A stretch of 64,000 nucleotides of DNA from assembly GCF_002865605.1 (NCBI RefSeq), contig NZ_CP025584.1:1-64000 (forward strand), written 5' to 3'. The notes beneath the pieces are model-generated. The model did no database searches and was not told the origin of the DNA. It was given only the letters and a program-made list of their open reading frames with translations. The DNA comes from Paracoccus jeotgali. GTDB taxonomy: Bacteria > Pseudomonadota > Alphaproteobacteria > Rhodobacterales > Rhodobacteraceae. The position numbers and the translations under genes are program-made. Shown in pieces: positions 62,201-64,000 of this stretch (positions are counted from its first letter, which is position 1; each line of letters opens with the position of its first letter).

Positions 62201-63792
62201 AAGAAGTGGCTGATCGGGCGATAGTGCTGCGACAGCACCGCGGGCGGCGTGTCGTCACCCATGGAGGCCAGCGCTTCCTTTGCGTCCTCGACCATGGGCG
62301 CAAGGACCGTCTCCAGATCCTCCACCGTCAGGCCGGCGGCGATCTGGCGGCGGCGCAGGGCCTCCCCGGAATGGGTCGCGGGCTCCGGCAGCGCGGCCAT
62401 CATCGGCGAGGGTTGCACGACCTTCTTCACCCATTCGCCGAAGGGATGCCGCGCGGCCAGAAGATCCTTGATCTCGCGGTCGTGGTAAAGGCGGCCTTTG
62501 GCCATGTCGACGGCGATCATCTGCCCCGGCCCTAGCGCGCCTTTCTCGCGCACTGTGGCCTCGTTCACCGGCACCATGCCGACCTCCGATCCGGCGATCA
62601 GCAACCCCTCGCCGGTAACGACATAGCGCATCGGCCTGAGGCCGTTCCGGTCGAGGCCCCCGCAAATCCAGCGACCGTCGGTCATCGCCAGCGCTGCCGG
62701 GCCGTCCCATGGCTCCATGACGGCGTTACTGTAGGCATACATGTCCGCCCAGGCCTTCGACATGTCGGTGGTGGCCTTCGACCACGCTTCCGGCACGAGG
62801 ATGGTCTTGACCATGGGCGCGCTGCGGCCCGAGCGGACCATGAGTTCGAATACCGCATCCAGCGCCGCGCTGTCGCTGGACCCGGAGGGCACCACCGGCT
62901 TCACGTCCTCGGCCATTTCACCAAAAGCAGCAGACGCCATGCGGATCTCGTGGCTGCGGAGCCAGTTCAGGTTCCCCTTCAGCGTGTTGATCTCGCCGTT
63001 ATGGGCCAGTGTGCGGAACGGTTGCGCCAGCCACCATTGGGGAAACGTGTTGGTGGAATAGCGCTGGTGATAGATGGCGAAGGCACTCTCGAACCGGTCG
63101 TCCTGAAGGTCAGGATAGAACTCGGCCACGTGCTCGGCCAGCATCATCCCCTTGTAGATGATGCTGCGGCAGGACAGCGTGCAGATATACAGACCCTGCA
63201 CCTGCGCCTGCACCGCGGCGCGTTCGATCCGTCGGCGTATGACATAGAGCTCACGCTCGAACTCCTCCTCATCCCGCTCACCCCCGCAACGGATAAGGAT
63301 CTGCTCGATCTCCGGACGCGTGGCGTTGGCTTTATCGCCCAGAAGTGCGGTATTCACCGGCACATGACGCCAGCCGTAGATGGCGTGGCCCATCCGCAGC
63401 ACCTCGGTCTCGACGATGGTGCGACACCGTTCTTGCGCGCCGAAGTCCGTTCGCGGCAGGAACACTTGGCCCACCGCAATGCGCTTAGATGCGTCCGGCT
63501 CGTGCCCGGTGCGGCGTATCTGGTCGTGGAAGAACGGGACCGGAATCTGCACATGGATGCCCGCGCCGTCGCCGGTCTTACCATCGGCGTCGACCGCGCC
63601 GCGGTGCCAGACGGCCTTCAGCGCGTCGATGCCGTTCAGCACCACCCGCCGCGACGGCGTACCGTCTATGCTGACGACCAGACCCACTCCGCAGGATGAA
63701 TGCTCGTCCTCCGCACGGTAAAGGCTGGTGGCCGCCAGATGCGCACGCCGCTTCGTCTCCGCGGCCATCCAGCCGTCCTCATAGATGGTCAT
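59203..63792 (-). CDS. gltB: Glutamate synthase (NADPH) large subunit
   Basis: A 1529-residue GOGAT large subunit. After a 33-residue propeptide the amidotransferase nucleophile is Cys34 in HSSCGVGLVVS. The central region and FMN domain follow (GDNPSAKIKQVASGRFGV, KPGEGGQLPGMKVTELI, GGTGASPATSIKFAG). The iron-sulphur cysteines are in GCIMVRQCHSNTCPVGVC (3Fe-4S). The C-terminal GXGXG beta-helix domain contains GCGSNGCEYMTGGVAVILGH. It transfers the glutamine amide to 2-oxoglutarate together with GltD, encoded directly upstream. Confidence 0.97.
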   Translation of the reverse strand: MTIYEDGWMAAETKRRAHLAATSLYRAEDEHSSCGVGLVVSIDGTPSRRVVLNGIDALKAVWHRGAVDADGKTGDGAGIHVQIPVPFFHDQIRRTGHEPDASKRIAVGQVFLPRTDFGAQERCRTIVETEVLRMGHAIYGWRHVPVNTALLGDKANATRPEIEQILIRCGGERDEEEFERELYVIRRRIERAAVQAQVQGLYICTLSCRSIIYKGMMLAEHVAEFYPDLQDDRFESAFAIYHQRYSTNTFPQWWLAQPFRTLAHNGEINTLKGNLNWLRSHEIRMASAAFGEMAEDVKPVVPSGSSDSAALDAVFELMVRSGRSAPMVKTILVPEAWSKATTDMSKAWADMYAYSNAVMEPWDGPAALAMTDGRWICGGLDRNGLRPMRYVVTGEGLLIAGSEVGMVPVNEATVREKGALGPGQMIAVDMAKGRLYHDREIKDLLAARHPFGEWVKKVVQPSPMMAALPEPATHSGEALRRRQIAAGLTVEDLETVLAPMVEDAKEALASMGDDTPPAVLSQHYRPISHFFRQNFSQVTNPPIDSLREGRVMSLRTRFGNLKNMLDESAAQTEITLLESPFLATGELAELTRQLGVAVTRIDCTFVAGPDALQAALDRIRAEAEDAVRSGAGQIVLSDEAVDDRHIAIPMVLATSAVHSWLTRKGLRAFCSINVRSAECVNPHDFAVLIGCGATTVNPWLAQDSIAERIEQGLLPGTLMDAMNRYREAIDAGLLKIMSKMGISVLSSYRGGLNFEAVGLSRAMVAEYFPGMQSRISGIGLIGIQHKLEEIHERAFGGAPGLLPIGGFYKIRNRGETHAWEAETMRLLQLACERASYDLWRQFSAAIRSGPPIHLRDLLEIKQIGAPVPIEEVESITSIRKRFVTPGMSLGALSPEAHMTLNIAMNRIGARSDSGEGGEDPAHHSALPNGDNPSAKIKQVASGRFGVTAEYLNACEELEIKVAQGAKPGEGGQLPGMKVTELIARLRHSTPGVTLISPPPHHDIYSIEDLAQLIYDLKQINPRARITVKLVAGSGVGTIAAGVAKAKADVILISGHNGGTGASPATSIKFAGLPWEMGLTEAHQVLAMNKLRARVTLRTDGGLRTGRDVVMAAMMGAEEYGIGTAALIAMGCIMVRQCHSNTCPVGVCTQDEKLRAMFSGSADKVVNLITFYAQEVREILASIGARSLDEIIGRADLLTQVSRGNSYLDDLDLNPLLITVDGADKIVYDRNRPRNSVPDTLDAEILRDGARFFEDGEKMQLSYAVRNTHRTIGARVSSRIVRNFGMKNSLQPDHLTLRLTGSAGQSLGAFAVPGLKIEVAGDANDYVGKGLSGGIIVVKPPVDSPLVAAENVIIGNTVLYGATDGLLFAAGRAGERFAVRNSGAQAVVEGCGSNGCEYMTGGVAVILGHIGSNFGAGMTGGMAYLWDPDGVADAYVNGDSVLTCQIGVPYWEAQLKELLQRHAHETGSRRARDIIDAWEFARTQFVQVCPREMLPHLSHPLTLADRADTPADVSMKAASVLQPIPEVEPV

Positions 63793-63913
63793 GGATGCTC
63801 CTCCGCTGGATAAGATCCGGTGCTTTCGGTTCTAGCCTTTCGGGCGACGCGGCACCCCGCATGGCGACAGGCTCCGGCGTCGTTCGTCAATGGGTGCGGA
63901 TGCGCCATGGTCG

Positions 63914-64000
63914 TCATTGCGCAACGACCGTCTGAGTCGCAGAAAGATCTGCGAGGATAGCCGCCGCTGCCTCCTGTCCGTCCCGGATGGCCCAGACAAC
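63914..64000 (-). CDS. gltD: Glutamate synthase small subunit, C-terminal end (partial)
   Basis: At the window edge the - strand reads VVWAIRDGQEAAAAILADLS, then ATQTVVAQ and a TGA at 63914-63916. VVWAIxEGRxAA is the conserved end of GltD, the NADPH/FAD/4Fe-4S subunit of glutamate synthase. Only 28 residues are inside the window. The order gltD-gltB-glnA on one strand fits. The 121 bases between it and gltB (63793-63913) hold no gene. Confidence 0.8.
   Translation of the reverse strand, partial: VVWAIRDGQEAAAAILADLSATQTVVAQ

Overview
The window looks like an alphaproteobacterial chromosome or large replicon, most likely Rhodobacterales (Paracoccus/Roseobacter type). It has high G+C, a phoR-pstSCAB-phoU-phoB block with a clear Pho box, a TPP-riboswitch-controlled ykoF-thiXYZ operon, a type I glutamine synthetase beside gltB/gltD, and many decayed IS110, IS256 and IS21 elements.

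Layout. 1-1.3 kb: scrap of a stress-protein gene (DUF2382) and a toxin-antitoxin pair whose RES toxin is broken while the antitoxin is intact. 1.4-2.4 kb and 32.3-33.3 kb: two ~990-bp copies in the same orientation of an unusual gene, tandem XRE-type helix-turn-helix domains fused to an N6-adenine-methyltransferase-like domain. They bracket about 30 kb of catabolic genes. The left half of that island (3.3-14.9 kb, + strand) is one operon: a branched-chain-amino-acid-type ABC transporter (solute-binding protein, LivG, LivF, LivH, LivM), two acyl-CoA ligases, and a 1110-residue single-chain biotin-dependent acyl-CoA carboxylase. It suggests import, CoA activation and carboxylation of an organic acid. 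The middle (15.0-16.2 kb) is a nest of broken transposons with an 8-bp target duplication. The right half (16.3-32.1 kb, - strand) is a tightly coupled gene string: frameshifted ADP-forming CoA ligase, PotABCD-type ABC transporter, GlpD-like dehydrogenase, alkyl-DHAP-synthase-like flavoprotein, glycerol-kinase-like FGGY kinase, aldehyde dehydrogenase, two enoyl-CoA hydratases, TetR regulator, iron alcohol dehydrogenase and thioesterase. Together these suggest catabolism of a glycerol- or glycerol-ether-linked lipid-like substrate.

33.4-36.6 kb: an IS21-family element with a frameshifted istA, flanked by the broken ends of two different genes (acyl-CoA dehydrogenase and aminotransferase), a sign of deletion. 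36.7-43.8 kb: phosphate-starvation regulon, phoR-pstS-pstC-pstA-pstB-phoU-phoB. 44.1-45.3 kb: remnants of an arsC-ACR3 arsenic-resistance operon. 45.3-48.5 kb: thiamine-precursor uptake operon (YkoF, ThiX, ThiZ, ThiY) behind a TPP riboswitch. 48.6-49.3 kb: a GIY-YIG/T5orf172-like protein and a small unknown protein. 49.4-56.7 kb: an ECF sigma factor with a membrane-anchored partner, surrounded by about eight unrecognised secreted proteins and a lipoprotein cut off by an IS110 remnant. 57.7-64.0 kb: core nitrogen assimilation (glnA, gltB, and the end of gltD), all on the - strand.

The most unusual content is the duplicated HTH-methyltransferase gene bracketing the island, the single-chain carboxylase operon, the alkyl-DHAP-synthase/glycerol cluster and the ECF-linked secreted-protein locus. 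Homology statements come from reading motifs by eye; no database search was run.
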